Assembly (NCBI RefSeq): GCF_000002875.2
Contig: NC_009417.2
Span: 1,415,229 to 1,448,148 of the forward strand
Direction of reading: 5' to 3'
DNA length: 32,920 nt
Origin: Leishmania infantum JPCM5
Taxonomy: Eukaryota; Euglenozoa; Kinetoplastea; Trypanosomatida; Trypanosomatidae
Shown: positions 8,663 through 18,443 of the stretch, one piece after another
Layout of the letters: the number at the start of each line of letters is the position of its first letter
How positions within the stretch are numbered: the stretch's first letter is position 1
Made by a program: the position numbers and the translations under genes
The notes under the pieces: model-generated
Database searches by the model: none
What the model saw: the letters and a program-made list of their open reading frames with translations, nothing else
Told to the model about the DNA's origin: nothing

Positions 8663-10064
8663 CCGCTGGATGTGCACGTCCCTGGCATCGCCGTTTCACA
8701 GCACGGACGCCAACCCCAGCTGACCGACTCCACAAGATTCAATGCAGATTTTGTCTCACCAAGAGGTCGCGCAAGTAGTACCGCTGGCAGAGGATACACT
8801 AGATTTGAGTGGTCTGCAAGCATATTTGGAGACGTGAGTATTTCGAACGGTTCAACGGTCAACACTCACAACACCGTCGCATACAATCTGTCGGCGTCCA
8901 AGTTTGGCTGAGACGCGCCTGGCACACGCACCAGTGGCGGGATTGTAGGAGCGTAATCGCGGTGTTAGCGAATGACGGTGGAGGAGCAGCCGCACTACGG
9001 CGTCGGCTACGCCCACCTCCACGTACTGCTGCGCGTGTCGTAGCCCACTGAGTGTCACGTCACGCACCGTTTGGTGTCTGTGAAGCTGGCCAACGCTCAA
9101 TAGGTAGTTCGGCACTCTATCGCATCTGCAGCGCCGGCGAATGAGGTCGTTCTGCCGGACTTACAAGACGTCTCCCTGACGTGTGCGCGACAGACGCGGA
9201 CTGAAGGATACTGCCACTGTGCGAGTTGTGGGCCGGCACCGCTCAACTGTTCATCTTCGTGGGATGCGTGTTTTGGCGTGCTCCTGTGCACGCTGCGTTC
9301 CCCTCCCTTCCCTCTCCCGCTACGCGTTCCTCAGAACGCCACGGAAGACCGAGAACACGGCGCGTGGACTTGTGAGCGCACTGGGGAGTGAGCCCCGTCG
9401 ACGCCCCGCGCAACCCTAATATCTTTTTTTTTGTAAGCGAGGCTGCCCTGACGGCAGTGTGGTGACGGGCGACCTATTCTTCTGCGGTGCCAAGGCGAGC
9501 TCTGTGCACACGGCGGTCAAATGCGGCAGCCGTAGCCTCAAGGGATTCTGGCGGCGAAACTTGTCCGACGCCGGTCACAGGAGCTAGCGCAAATATGTGC
9601 TCATGCTGCACAACTCTGATGTTTGCGATGTCGAGATGCAGTGGGATGGTGATTAGCTATTCGGCGGCGTGGAGGGCGTCCTCGTGAGCAACGAACATCT
9701 GCGCGGCAGTTCTCCTTAGCCCATGTGCAGCTCATGTGTGCTTGCTTGTGCGCGCTTTCGGGCATTCTCGCACATCTATTCTTCTTTTTTTCAGGACGTC
9801 CCGCAATCCAGCTGCATTTGCCGCGTGGTCGTGGTCGTGGCGACTACGGTTCCATTTGGCGCTAGACTTTGGTCTTGAGCGTCTGTAACACAGTGGTGGT
9901 TGGCTTCCGGAAGCGGCTCAAGCGCAGCAGCGACCGCCGAAGAACGAAGCAATCGGCAACTCACTGTAGTGACGGCACTCATTGGCTGTCTTATGTGTAC
10001 CCACTGCGCGCCAGTGAATAACCACAAGGCGACCATAGGCGGAGATTACTTTTTTAGCGTGTGA
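8663..10064 (+). pseudogene. Decayed protein-coding gene with many stops and a frame change
   Basis: From 8663 to 9391 a protein-like translation runs in one frame, with in-frame stops at 8909, 8954, 8966, 9041 and 9101 and the terminal one at 9389. From 9435 to 10064 it continues in another frame, with stops at 9585, 9654, 9717 and 9876, and ends at 10062. Recognisable stretches include GDVSISNGSTVNTHNTVAYN, a Cys-rich block (CHCASCGPAPLNCSSSWDAC) at about 9200-9265, SDVCDVEMQWDGD at about 9614-9653 and ALIGCLMCTHCAPVNNHKAT at about 9979-10037. The region is not pyrimidine-biased, unlike true intergenic DNA here. The Cys-rich part and Asn/Ser/Thr-rich strand-like part suggest a surface or secreted protein, but I do not recognise the family. 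It is collinear with its neighbours and so probably decayed in place. Confidence 0.5.
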
Positions 10065-10300
10065 GTCGACTCCATGATGCTTTATAGTGTACACATGGAT
10101 CCACTACGGGAGCGAGAGACCCACGCAAGCACCCTCGCACGTCCCTCTGTGTCTGCATGTGGTTGCCTGTCTGTGCACAAAGGGGTGGGGAGTGCCCCTC
10201 CACAAAAGAAAAAGAGCAGTACTCCCTTTCTTTCGTTCTAATCTCTCTCTCTCTCGATCTTCTTCGCACCTGCTGGGTGAAACATCGCGTGCTTCACGTC

Positions 10301-10322
10301 CACACACACACACACACACACA
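10301..10322 (+). repeat. (CA)11 microsatellite
   Basis: Eleven tandem CA dinucleotides, followed by CGCACGCACAC, lie in the upstream flank of the coatomer gene. This is common in trypanosomatid intergenic DNA. Confidence 0.9.
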
Positions 10323-10376
10323 CGCACGCACACCTACACACACGAACTCCTCCGAACATCAGTGCACTTCATAGCT

Positions 10377-10436
10377 TTTCCTTTTCTCTGTCTCTTTTTT
10401 TCCTCTCGTCCACCACATTCGCATCGACTGCGGTAG
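10377..10436 (+). promoter_or_regulatory. Predicted trans-splice acceptor for coatomer beta'
   Basis: A pyrimidine tract at about 10377-10410 is followed by the AG at 10435-10436. No ATG lies between this AG and the gene start at 10577, giving a 140-nt 5' UTR. Upstream of the tract (10065-10376) there is nothing but pyrimidine- and CA-rich flank. Confidence 0.45.
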
Positions 10437-10576
10437 CAGGCGGGAGAGTCACAAGTGCTGCTGTGTCTGTGAAGGAGACACCACATACCACAAAGAAGAG
10501 GTCGAAAGGAAAAACAGAGGACACGATTTGTACTCGCAAGCACACGGTACGTCCCCGCCAGTGCAGAAGCGCCAAG

Positions 10577-13231
10577 ATGTCAGCCGGCACCGCCGCCACG
10601 GTGGAATTCACCGCCTCCAGCCAACGCGTGAAGATGGTGGACATGCACCCCAAGGAGCCCATCTTTATTGCAGCCCTGTATTCCGGTGGAATCAACCTGT
10701 ACAACTACCAGACGCAGGCGCTCGTCCGCTCCTTCGACACAGGCACGGGTCTTCCAGTACGCTGTGTCCGCTTTATCCCGCGCCTGCAGAGCTTTGTGTG
10801 CGGCTGTGATGACATGAACCTGCGTGTGTTCAACTACAACACGATGGAGCGGACGAAGATATTCCAAGCCCACGACGACTACATCCGCTGCGTCGCTGTT
10901 CACGAGCAGCTGCCGCTGGTGCTGACGTGCGCGGATGACATGACCATTCGGCAGTGGGACTGGAGCAAGGGGTGGACGCTGCAGATGACTTACGAGGGGC
11001 ACCAGCACTTCTGCATGGCCGTCGCTTTCAACCCTAAGGACTCCTCCACGTTTGCCTCCGCCTCGATGGACTGCACCATCAAGGTGTGGCGCATCCACAT
11101 TCCGACGCCGAATTACCAACTCGAGGGCCACGAGGATGGCGTGAACTGCGTCGAGTTCTACCCTCGCGGTGACAAGCCGTACCTACTGAGCGGATCCGAC
11201 GACAGGACGGTGCGTTTGTGGGACTACCAAACCAAAGCCTGCTTACAGGTCTTCTCCTTTCACGAGGACAACGTCGCGAGTGTGCTTTTCCACCCGGACC
11301 TCCCAGTGATCTACTCCATCTCCGAGTCGGACAGCATTGCCGCCTTCTCCACGGAGACGTTCCGCCTGCTGTACTCGTGCAACCACTCCGACATGGGGCG
11401 CGGGTGGTCGCTGGCAACGAAGCGCCACTCGAACATGCTCATTGCCGGCTTTGACAACGGCGTGCGGGCCTACAAGGTCGGCGCGGACAAGCCCGTCTTC
11501 TCCATGGACGCCAACGGTCGCGTCTTGGTCGCGACCGGGAACGAGATTACGCGCATGGACATCAAGGCCATAGGGCCGGAGACGCCCGACGGCGAGGTGC
11601 TGAACGTTGCGACGAAGGACATGGGCACTGTCGAGGCGACGGCCCGCTCTATCGTTCACGCCGGAAACGGCCAGTTCATCTGCGTTCTCGGTGACGACAA
11701 CTACACCATCATATCGTCCCTCTCGCTGCGTCCCAAGTCGTACGGGCAGTGTGTTTCATTTGTCTGGGGTCCTGAGAGCGGCGCCTACGCCGTGCTGGAG
11801 GGCTCGACGACGCTGAAGGTTTACAAAGGTTTCAAGGGGCGCGTCGCACTTTCGCTGCCAGAGGTGGCCAATAAGCTGTTTGGCGGGCCTCTGCTAGCGG
11901 TGCGCACGAGCAGCAGCGTCATGTTCTACGACTGGGGCACGCTGGCACTGATCCGGCAGATCGATGAGACCCCGGCAGCGCTCGAGTGGAACTCGACGGG
12001 TGAGCTCGTGGCGCTCGTCACGAGCAGCAGTGTCTTCCTTCTCAAGTTCAACGGGGACGCTGTAGCGCAGTACCTCGAGCAAAACACCACCACCGGCGAT
12101 GACGGCCTCGACTTCTCGTTCGACCTTGTGGAGGAGCTGGATGAAAAGGTGCGCGACGTGGCGTGGGTGGGGGACTGCCTTGTCTACATCAATCAAGTGC
12201 ATCGGCTCAACTACTACATTGGCGGCGAGGTAAACAACATCGCGGTGCTGAACCGTCACCAGTACCTCCTCGGCTACCTGCCAAAGGAAAACCGTCTCTT
12301 CTGCATAGACAAGGAAAAGAGCATCACGAGCTACCTCCTTCAGGTGAATGCCATCGAGTACATGGCTGCCATCGTGCGCGAGGACTTTGATGCCGCCAAC
12401 ACACTTCTCCCCACCATCGATGTGAGCCTGCGTGACAAACTGTCGCGGTTTGTCGAGTCGCGCGGGCTGCTGCAGATGGCGCTGGAGATCGCCATGGATG
12501 ACGAGCGCCGCTTCGACCTGGCGGTCCAGCTGAAGCAACTGTCGTTGGCGCACAAGATCGCCAGCGCGGCGAACGTCGCGTCGCACTGGAAGCAGGTGGG
12601 TGACATTGCACTGGAGCAGGGCTACTTTGAGATGGCAATCGAGTCGCTGGAGAAGTGCAACGACTGGAGCGGGCTGCTGCTCATCTACACGTCCCTCAAC
12701 GACATGGAGGCGATCTCGCGCCTTGGCGACCGCTGTCTGCAAAGCGGACAGGCCAACTTGGCCTTCACCTGCTACCACCTCACCCAACGCCATGCCGAGT
12801 GTGTGGAGCTGCTGCAGAAGACCGGCAAAACAGGCGACGCCGCTTTCTACGCACGCACCTACTGCCCGAGCCTCATCGAGGACGCCGTGGCTAAGTGGAG
12901 GGTGTCGGTCGCCTCGATCCCTCGCGTCAGCCAAGCGCTCGCCAGCCCGGCAGCCTACCCGAACCTGTTTCCGTCACTGCGCAATGTGGACTTGTCGCCT
13001 CCAAACGGACCGGAGGCTGGCGCCCCTCTGAACGCACAGCCGGCACCTCCCGGTGCATCCACGTCGCTCCACGGCTCATGCATCGCACCAACTGTTGCCG
13101 ACTTGTTCCAGCCGGCGGCAGAGGCACCCCAGCAGCCTATGCACGCCCCGCCGTTCCCCGACAATGTGGGCAGCGAGCTCACCGGGATGCAGGAGCTGGC
13201 GGACGAAGAGGAAGCATGGGGAGAAGATTAG
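10577..13231 (+). CDS. COPB2: Coatomer subunit beta' (COPI WD-repeat subunit)
   Basis: The product is 884 residues, very close to yeast Sec27 (889) and human COPB2 (906). The first WD40 propeller (about residues 1-300) is highly conserved, with segments such as DDMNLRVFNYNTMER, AHDDYIRCVAVH, ASASMDCTIKVW and GDKPYLLSGSDDRTVRLWDY. A second propeller follows (about 300-600), then a helical solenoid (about 600-820) that binds alpha-COP in other eukaryotes. The last 60 residues are Pro/Ala-rich and end in an acidic DEEEAWGED tail. Beta'-COP is part of the B-subcomplex of the COPI coat at the Golgi. Its first propeller recognises C-terminal dilysine retrieval signals on cargo returning to the ER. 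I use the ATG at 10577 because the upstream extension of the open frame passes through the pyrimidine tract and CA repeat. I see no truncation or frame error. Confidence 0.97.
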   Translation: MSAGTAATVEFTASSQRVKMVDMHPKEPIFIAALYSGGINLYNYQTQALVRSFDTGTGLPVRCVRFIPRLQSFVCGCDDMNLRVFNYNTMERTKIFQAHDDYIRCVAVHEQLPLVLTCADDMTIRQWDWSKGWTLQMTYEGHQHFCMAVAFNPKDSSTFASASMDCTIKVWRIHIPTPNYQLEGHEDGVNCVEFYPRGDKPYLLSGSDDRTVRLWDYQTKACLQVFSFHEDNVASVLFHPDLPVIYSISESDSIAAFSTETFRLLYSCNHSDMGRGWSLATKRHSNMLIAGFDNGVRAYKVGADKPVFSMDANGRVLVATGNEITRMDIKAIGPETPDGEVLNVATKDMGTVEATARSIVHAGNGQFICVLGDDNYTIISSLSLRPKSYGQCVSFVWGPESGAYAVLEGSTTLKVYKGFKGRVALSLPEVANKLFGGPLLAVRTSSSVMFYDWGTLALIRQIDETPAALEWNSTGELVALVTSSSVFLLKFNGDAVAQYLEQNTTTGDDGLDFSFDLVEELDEKVRDVAWVGDCLVYINQVHRLNYYIGGEVNNIAVLNRHQYLLGYLPKENRLFCIDKEKSITSYLLQVNAIEYMAAIVREDFDAANTLLPTIDVSLRDKLSRFVESRGLLQMALEIAMDDERRFDLAVQLKQLSLAHKIASAANVASHWKQVGDIALEQGYFEMAIESLEKCNDWSGLLLIYTSLNDMEAISRLGDRCLQSGQANLAFTCYHLTQRHAECVELLQKTGKTGDAAFYARTYCPSLIEDAVAKWRVSVASIPRVSQALASPAAYPNLFPSLRNVDLSPPNGPEAGAPLNAQPAPPGASTSLHGSCIAPTVADLFQPAAEAPQQPMHAPPFPDNVGSELTGMQELADEEEAWGED

Positions 13232-14366
13232 AAGCGAACAACGTGTCCAAAGGATTAGTTGGGAGGTGGGAGGGGAAGGTGGTGGTGGGGGGCACGACAC
13301 AACGTTGAACTCCGCGAGCACCCACGTTCCGCGCTGTATCTTTTCTCACGCTGTTTCGCGGACGCGCTTCAGAGCGCAGGCACCTGCGCGAAGGGGTTTC
13401 CCTGCTGCGTGTGTGTGTGTAAGGATGTCACAGCGGTATCGCCGCCTCTCTTCTCCCCCCTCCCTCTCGTCCGTGATGCTGGGCGACGGTCCTGCAGTGG
13501 TGTGCGTGAGAATGTCTGCGTGTCTGTCAGTCGTCTCCAGAGTCGCAATGATGTTTGCTCATTCTGTTCCTGTTTACTGTTGCGTATTGATCGGACGGGG
13601 GTGGCCTCTACCTTTCCTCGTCGCTTGGCACGCGTGGGAGAATATTTTCCTCGTATGGCAGGTGCCTGCGTCGGGGGGGTGAAGGGGGAAGAGAGAGGGC
13701 GGTGGTTGTGAGTGTATGTGAGTGCGTGTTGGTTCAGTGTTCTAGTGTAGAAATGGGCTTTCGTATCGCGAAACCCCAAAACCGACGGCAGCGGCGCGAG
13801 CGACGTTTGTCGCTGAGGAATGCGAGGCCGTACGTCACGGACGTGATGGCAAGTTGTGCTGTGGTGCGGGACAATTCAAGCCAAAGGATGTGTTGACGAG
13901 CGGGGAACGGGATTGCCTGCGCATGACGTTCTGTTCGCGGATGTGCTTGTCGACGATTGCACAGTTTCTGGCGCCACCTCTGTCTCGATGTACGTGTTCG
14001 CTGTATGATTCCATGGCTTCATACGCGCATTCAACTGCTCCGCCTCTCCCGCTGCGTGTCTCCATCTTTATTGTAATCTGAGGTTGCCTATATTGGCGCT
14101 GTTGCCGCGGTCGCCATGCTGTCTGTTCTATCGCGTTGGCGTGAGTGTCATGTTTTTTTTTTTTCACGGCTGGAGAAAGTAAGTCTTGGCGGTGTGTGTG
14201 TGTGTGTGTGTTTGTGTGCGTGGTTTCTTGTGTGAGTCGACCCTACACTGTAGTCCTCGCCAGCGCAACACGCCCCACCTTCGTGTGTGGCACCTCTGCC
14301 TCCACTACCCGTCAAGTTTTTTTCTCTCGCGAGCGGAAGAGTTGCGGGTAAACCTATCGACCAGAG
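13232..14366 (+). other. Intergenic region after coatomer beta'
   Basis: The first half has C/T tracts (about 13440-13475). The interval contains a GT run at about 14192-14211 and a T-run plus CT tract (about 14317-14330) that could guide splicing of the next gene. A 75-codon frame at 13854-14081 starts in unremarkable sequence and is not called. No RNA gene is evident. Confidence 0.5.
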
Positions 14367-15281
14367 ATGCTCAAACTCGGAGGCCTTGTGCGCGTGAAGC
14401 CGCCTGCTGCCCAGTGCTGCCTACCGTCAGTCTGTCGCGCAACTCAACGCTACGCGGCCTCAGCGCCTGGAAAGTGGAAGTGCGCATGCGGCCTCCACAA
14501 CTTCAACTTTCACTCCGAATGCTACAGCTGCCACAAGAAGCGCACTGACCTTCCTGCCACAAAGCCCGTATCGCCGTTGTCGCTTCTGGGCGATATGCGG
14601 ATGGATGATGTCGACTCGACCGATGCGCACACCAGCAGCACTGCGGAGGGTGAGGCTTGCCCTGTCGAAGGTACCTGGATGTGTCCGGCCTGCTACACCT
14701 TCAACGGCTCGCAACGGGTGGTGTGCACTCACTGTCTGGAGACGCGACCGCGCTTGCAGCCGCGCGGAGCGGCAAGGACGCGATTGGGCACTCACAAAAG
14801 CGGCTTTGGAAAGGTTGCTGCGGACTCTTCCCTTCCTTCCACGGTGTCCGACACGGCGGCGGCAGTGGCGGCGCTCTCTTCTACGCACTCTGACGAGTCT
14901 GTGCCTCCACAGCCATTCCTGACGGGAGACTGGCACTGCGCATGCGGCGCGCATAACTTCTCGCGCAACACGCATTGTCGCAAGTGCCTTAAGCCTCACA
15001 CGTCAAACACGTCCGCAACGACGGAGGAGAGGCTGTTGAAGAGCCATCCTGGTGACTGGGCGTGCCCGGCGTGCGAAATGTACAACTTCTCTTGGCGAAA
15101 GGTGTGTAAGCGCTGCAGCCGAGCACAGCCACCGGCCGGCACAGAGTCCTTCTCCGCTCAACAAGACTCCGACGTGACGACGGGGATGGCGACTGGTTGG
15201 GTCTGCCAAGCATGCCACTCCCTCAACCCTGCCGACGATGCCGTGATGTGCGTGATTTGTGGTAGCCCAAAGCATGCGTGA
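14367..15281 (+). CDS. Five-finger RanBP2-type zinc-finger protein, likely mitochondrial
   Basis: The product is 304 residues with five RanBP2-type fingers of the form W-x-C-x(1-2)-C-x3-N-x6-7-C-x2-C, at about residues 37-55, 104-123, 189-207, 231-250 and 278-298. All 20 Cys ligands and the Trp and Asn that contact RNA in this fold are present. Fingers 1 and 3 have a one-residue first Cys spacing (CAC), while fingers 2, 4 and 5 have two (CPAC, CQAC). Linkers are Ser/Thr/Ala-rich and probably disordered. The N-terminus (MLKLGGLVRVKPPAA to about residue 34) is basic, hydroxylated and free of acidic residues, which fits a mitochondrial leader. RanBP2 fingers commonly bind single-stranded RNA, and multi-finger organellar versions act in RNA editing or processing. 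An organellar RNA role here is inference from these features. The start ATG at 14367 is the first in the frame. Confidence 0.88.
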   Translation: MLKLGGLVRVKPPAAQCCLPSVCRATQRYAASAPGKWKCACGLHNFNFHSECYSCHKKRTDLPATKPVSPLSLLGDMRMDDVDSTDAHTSSTAEGEACPVEGTWMCPACYTFNGSQRVVCTHCLETRPRLQPRGAARTRLGTHKSGFGKVAADSSLPSTVSDTAAAVAALSSTHSDESVPPQPFLTGDWHCACGAHNFSRNTHCRKCLKPHTSNTSATTEERLLKSHPGDWACPACEMYNFSWRKVCKRCSRAQPPAGTESFSAQQDSDVTTGMATGWVCQACHSLNPADDAVMCVICGSPKHA

Positions 15282-16029
15282 AAGTGTGCGGCACCTCTGC
15301 GTGACGAGAATACATGTGAAGGCGATGGCAGTCATGAGCTGCGCATGGTGTTCTCATCGCTCATGGCCCACGCGGAGATGGCTTGTGCCCCACCACTGTT
15401 GCTGGTTGCGCCCCTTTCTGTCGCATAGCACTTTTCACACACAGATCGCGTCACAAACACACCAGCATAAGGCATATATGTACAGGCACATTCACAACGG
15501 ACCTTTGGCACGCCATGCAGTCACGCGCACGCTTACGGATATGTTGCTGCGAAGAGGGCACTCGCCCCACATACACGCATACACCCTTTCAGCGTGTGCC
15601 CTATTAGGTTCAGCGTGCAAGCGCCTCGCATGGCTTCTGCACACTGTGCCTCTCCAGATGCAAAGATGAGCGTGATAGCGGCCAAGGCGGCGCCATCGCA
15701 CTTGAACATCCTGGACTCTCTTCGATATGTCACTGCCCACCTTTCTCACCCTTCGCTCCTTTTTTTTTGCCCGCTTCAGCAGCGAAAGTGCCCCACCGGC
15801 GTGGAACACGATCGCCTGCTGAGCTGGTCGATCCAACCGCATCTCTTCGACTCTCCTCCCCCTTCCACCCTCCCTCACCAAGTCTGTGTCACGCACACCC
15901 TGGCAACTTCAAAAATACACATGCACACACGCAGCAAGCATGACGGTGCTTCGATGACGACCGATTCAAGTAGGAGAGGCCGTTCGATGTCTTTTGTGTC
16001 GTGACCTTTTCCTACTTCATCGAACAGGG
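15282..16029 (+). other. Intergenic 3' flank of the zinc-finger gene
   Basis: No gene is supported. The region contains mixed CA-rich and pyrimidine-rich sequence (for example a CT tract and T-run near 15740-15770 and 15840-15880). Open frames here are short and of low complexity. Confidence 0.45.
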
Positions 16030-16400
16030 TGACTCAGGCGTGATTAGCTGCGAGTAGCGCGGCAAGCTGGCGCCTGCGTTTCATTTGCACGCGTACGCTG
16101 CCAAGTGCGGGTTAGTCGGTGGCGAGTTCCCGCCTCTTGTGGGCAGGCTGAACCACCGCGAGGTGGAATGCAACACGTCGCGAGCGGCATGATGGGAGTA
16201 GCCGTGAGGCAACCTGGGAGGCGGGTGGGTAGGTCGCGTTGGAGGCAGGGGCCGCGCTCCCATAACTGAGTCGACGCATTGCTGCAAGGCGTGTGCTTAT
16301 GGCGGCACTGCACTACGCGATGGGTCGGTGACACGGTTCGGAGTGGGAGGCTAGGTCGGAGGAGTTGAGCCCATGTTGCGCATAGCAGAGAACGGGCACA
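16030..16400. mobile_element. Possible SIDER-type degenerate retroposon
   Basis: This block of about 370 nt is GC-rich and purine/pyrimidine-balanced, unlike the C/T-rich DNA on both sides, and codes for nothing. Its texture (GGGAGGCGGGTGGGTAGGTC near 16216-16235, CATAACTGAGTCGACGCATT near 16260-16279 and GGCGGCACTGCACTACGCGA near 16301-16320) is reminiscent, from memory, of SIDER elements that sit in Leishmania 3' UTRs and modulate mRNA stability. No terminal repeats, poly-A tail or target-site duplication are clear. The boundaries are approximate. Confidence 0.35.
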
Positions 16401-16763
16401 GGTTGAAAACGTAGACCAGAATTCGTAGGGTTTTTGCGTTTCGGCTCGCACGCTCTTCCCTGGTACTCCTCGCCCTCCCCCCCCCAACCCACAACCATCA
16501 CCACCTCCCCGGCATTCGGGCAGCCGTAGGTGTGTTTCACGCATCACACAGGCACGCACAAACACACGAGAGAAAGGGGTCATCATAACAGCCTGGTGTA
16601 CCAACGTCTTCGGCGTGACCACGCCCGTCTCTGACACGTGCTCTATGGAGTGTTTTGCCTGCAACACCGCTTCTCGCCCTCGGCAACGCAAGACGTGGCT
16701 GGTAGACCAACGGCCCCTCAACCAAATTTCTTTCTCTTCCACACCGTCCTCCTCTTCTCTGTG

Positions 16764-18443
16764 ATGGCAGCCGATGATGACTTGCATACCCCGCACAAGT
16801 TAGAGCCAAGTTCAGTGCACAATTGCGCCCCCGCGAAGATGTTCCCTTTCGGCTACACCATCTCGGACACGCAGCGATCCGCGCTCGAGGAGGCCTACAA
16901 CCGAAAGAAGGAGTACCTCAACGCGCGTGTCGCCCCGCTCTACGCATCGACCAATCCGGCGTCGCTCTGGAACGCGATTGTGAAGTACCGCCTCGTGATT
17001 GAGAGCGAGGGTGTCGCAGCTGCGGACACGTACGATGACCTGTTGTTGACGTACGAGGGTTACCGCAGCATGGTTTATGACGTGCTCTTCCACGTCACGC
17101 CCGACGAGGACGCAGCCGCTGATGCGCAGGTGCGGGACTGGCGTCGAAGCGTCTACTTCCACCATCCTTTTCTTTCGCCGGCCACGTTTCTGGCCTTTGC
17201 GCGCTCGTCGCAGGGCGCCGTGCCAGCGGCTCCCTTGTACGCCTTCGCCGCCAAGCGTTTGCTGCTGTTTCGCATTCGAGTCGAGCTGGAGCTGGATGCC
17301 TCAGCACCGCCGCCAATCTTCGTGGACCGTGCACAGCGTGCCATCGGCGGTCGTCTCCCGTGCCCGCCAAGTGCGTCGTCGCCGCTATCAAATGGGCTAA
17401 CGCAGGAGGACATTGAAATGTTCATCTCGGACCTCGTCCCCAACCTGCGTCTCGTGCGGGACATGCCGCCTTGGATGCTGCCGTACTACCTGTGTCACGC
17501 CTCCCGCAAGTTCATGTTCATGTGCGACACACGTGGCGTGGGGGCAATTCCCATTGACGCTTTCATGAAGAGTGAGGTGTTCTCGGAGCTGCTGCGCATG
17601 TTCGAGAGCGATACGCAGGATGCCATCATCGCATATCCGAAAGGCTGCGTCGTGGAAGTGCCGGCTAAGTTTGCCTCGCCGGCCGCGGAAGCCGACGATA
17701 CCGTCGCGGCTCTTGTGCTATCCTACGAGGGTGACGGCAACGCGCTGTCAGACGTCTATCAGCTGCAGTTGCTGAATGACGAGGTGAAGATTCAGGTGCC
17801 GCGGGAGCAGATCTACTGGAGCACCGCCTCGATGGACTACGTGCCGGCGGACCTGCTCAGCATGGACAATTGGTTCTCCCTAGCACTGATGAGCCGCATC
17901 TACGAGCACTTTACCGCCCTCGACGCCGACGGCGACGGCGTTCTGACTCGCGAGGAACTGTCGCACTACAGCAACGACAGCTTCACGCAGCTCTCCATTC
18001 AGCGCGTGTTTGAGTGTCACGTGAATCACAGCGGCACCCGCCATATCATGGACTACAAGACGTACCTGAACTTTGTGATTGCCACAGAGCACGCTGCGAC
18101 CCGGCCGGCGATGCGGTACATTTGGGCGCTGCTAGACCTCGACGGCACTAAAACTCACATCAAGATCGCGACGCTGCACTGCTTCTGCAAGGAGATCGCG
18201 AGCGAGCTGCTCGCCAACGGTCTTATGGTGGACATCTCGGCGCAGTCGATACTGTCCGAAATCGTGGACATGATCAATCCCGCCTGGCATGAATGGGTGA
18301 CGTTTGAGGACATCGAGAGGTCCGGCCAGCAGGCCACCGTTCTCCCTGTTCTTCTGAGTTACCGCAACTTTTACGCCTACGACTGCCGCGAGCAGACGGC
18401 GGCGTCCGCGAATGACGAATACGCGGACATTCCCGAGAAGTAA
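16764..18443 (+). CDS. PP2A regulatory subunit B''-like (PPP2R3C/TON2 type), EF-hand
   Basis: The product is 559 residues. It matches the PPP2R3C (G5PR) / plant TON2-FASS group of B'' regulatory subunits in order: an N-terminal helical part (WNAIVKYRLVIESEG, residues 72-86), LTQEDIEMFISDLVPNL followed by LPYYLCHASRKFMFMCD, then NWFSLALMSRIYEHFTALDA, MDYKTYLNFVIATEH and a C-terminal EF-hand lobe. EF-hand loop 1 (residues 387-398) is canonical, with Asp387, Asp389, Asp391 and Glu398. The second loop (458-469) has lost the final Glu and is probably non-binding. These subunits recruit PP2A and, in plants and animals, act on microtubule arrays and centrosome- or cilium-associated structures. Residues about 280-366 are extra compared with the human protein and look like a beta-barrel insertion. 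The first in-frame ATG is at 16764; an alternative is at 16839. The length exceeds the roughly 450 residues usual for PPP2R3C because of that insertion and the N-terminus. Confidence 0.87.
   Translation: MAADDDLHTPHKLEPSSVHNCAPAKMFPFGYTISDTQRSALEEAYNRKKEYLNARVAPLYASTNPASLWNAIVKYRLVIESEGVAAADTYDDLLLTYEGYRSMVYDVLFHVTPDEDAAADAQVRDWRRSVYFHHPFLSPATFLAFARSSQGAVPAAPLYAFAAKRLLLFRIRVELELDASAPPPIFVDRAQRAIGGRLPCPPSASSPLSNGLTQEDIEMFISDLVPNLRLVRDMPPWMLPYYLCHASRKFMFMCDTRGVGAIPIDAFMKSEVFSELLRMFESDTQDAIIAYPKGCVVEVPAKFASPAAEADDTVAALVLSYEGDGNALSDVYQLQLLNDEVKIQVPREQIYWSTASMDYVPADLLSMDNWFSLALMSRIYEHFTALDADGDGVLTREELSHYSNDSFTQLSIQRVFECHVNHSGTRHIMDYKTYLNFVIATEHAATRPAMRYIWALLDLDGTKTHIKIATLHCFCKEIASELLANGLMVDISAQSILSEIVDMINPAWHEWVTFEDIERSGQQATVLPVLLSYRNFYAYDCREQTAASANDEYADIPEK

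Noticed and set aside
11894..12934. 346-codon minus-strand open frame
   Set aside because: It is the antisense shadow of the well-conserved coatomer beta' gene, caused by high third-position GC.
13854..14081. 75-codon + strand open frame
   Set aside because: It is short, Cys/Ser/Pro-rich and inside a normal-sized intergenic region; coding is possible but unsupported.
16044..16796. 250-codon minus-strand open frame
   Set aside because: It overlaps the start of the PP2A-like gene and the SIDER-like block, has no recognisable domain, and is antisense to a one-directional gene array.
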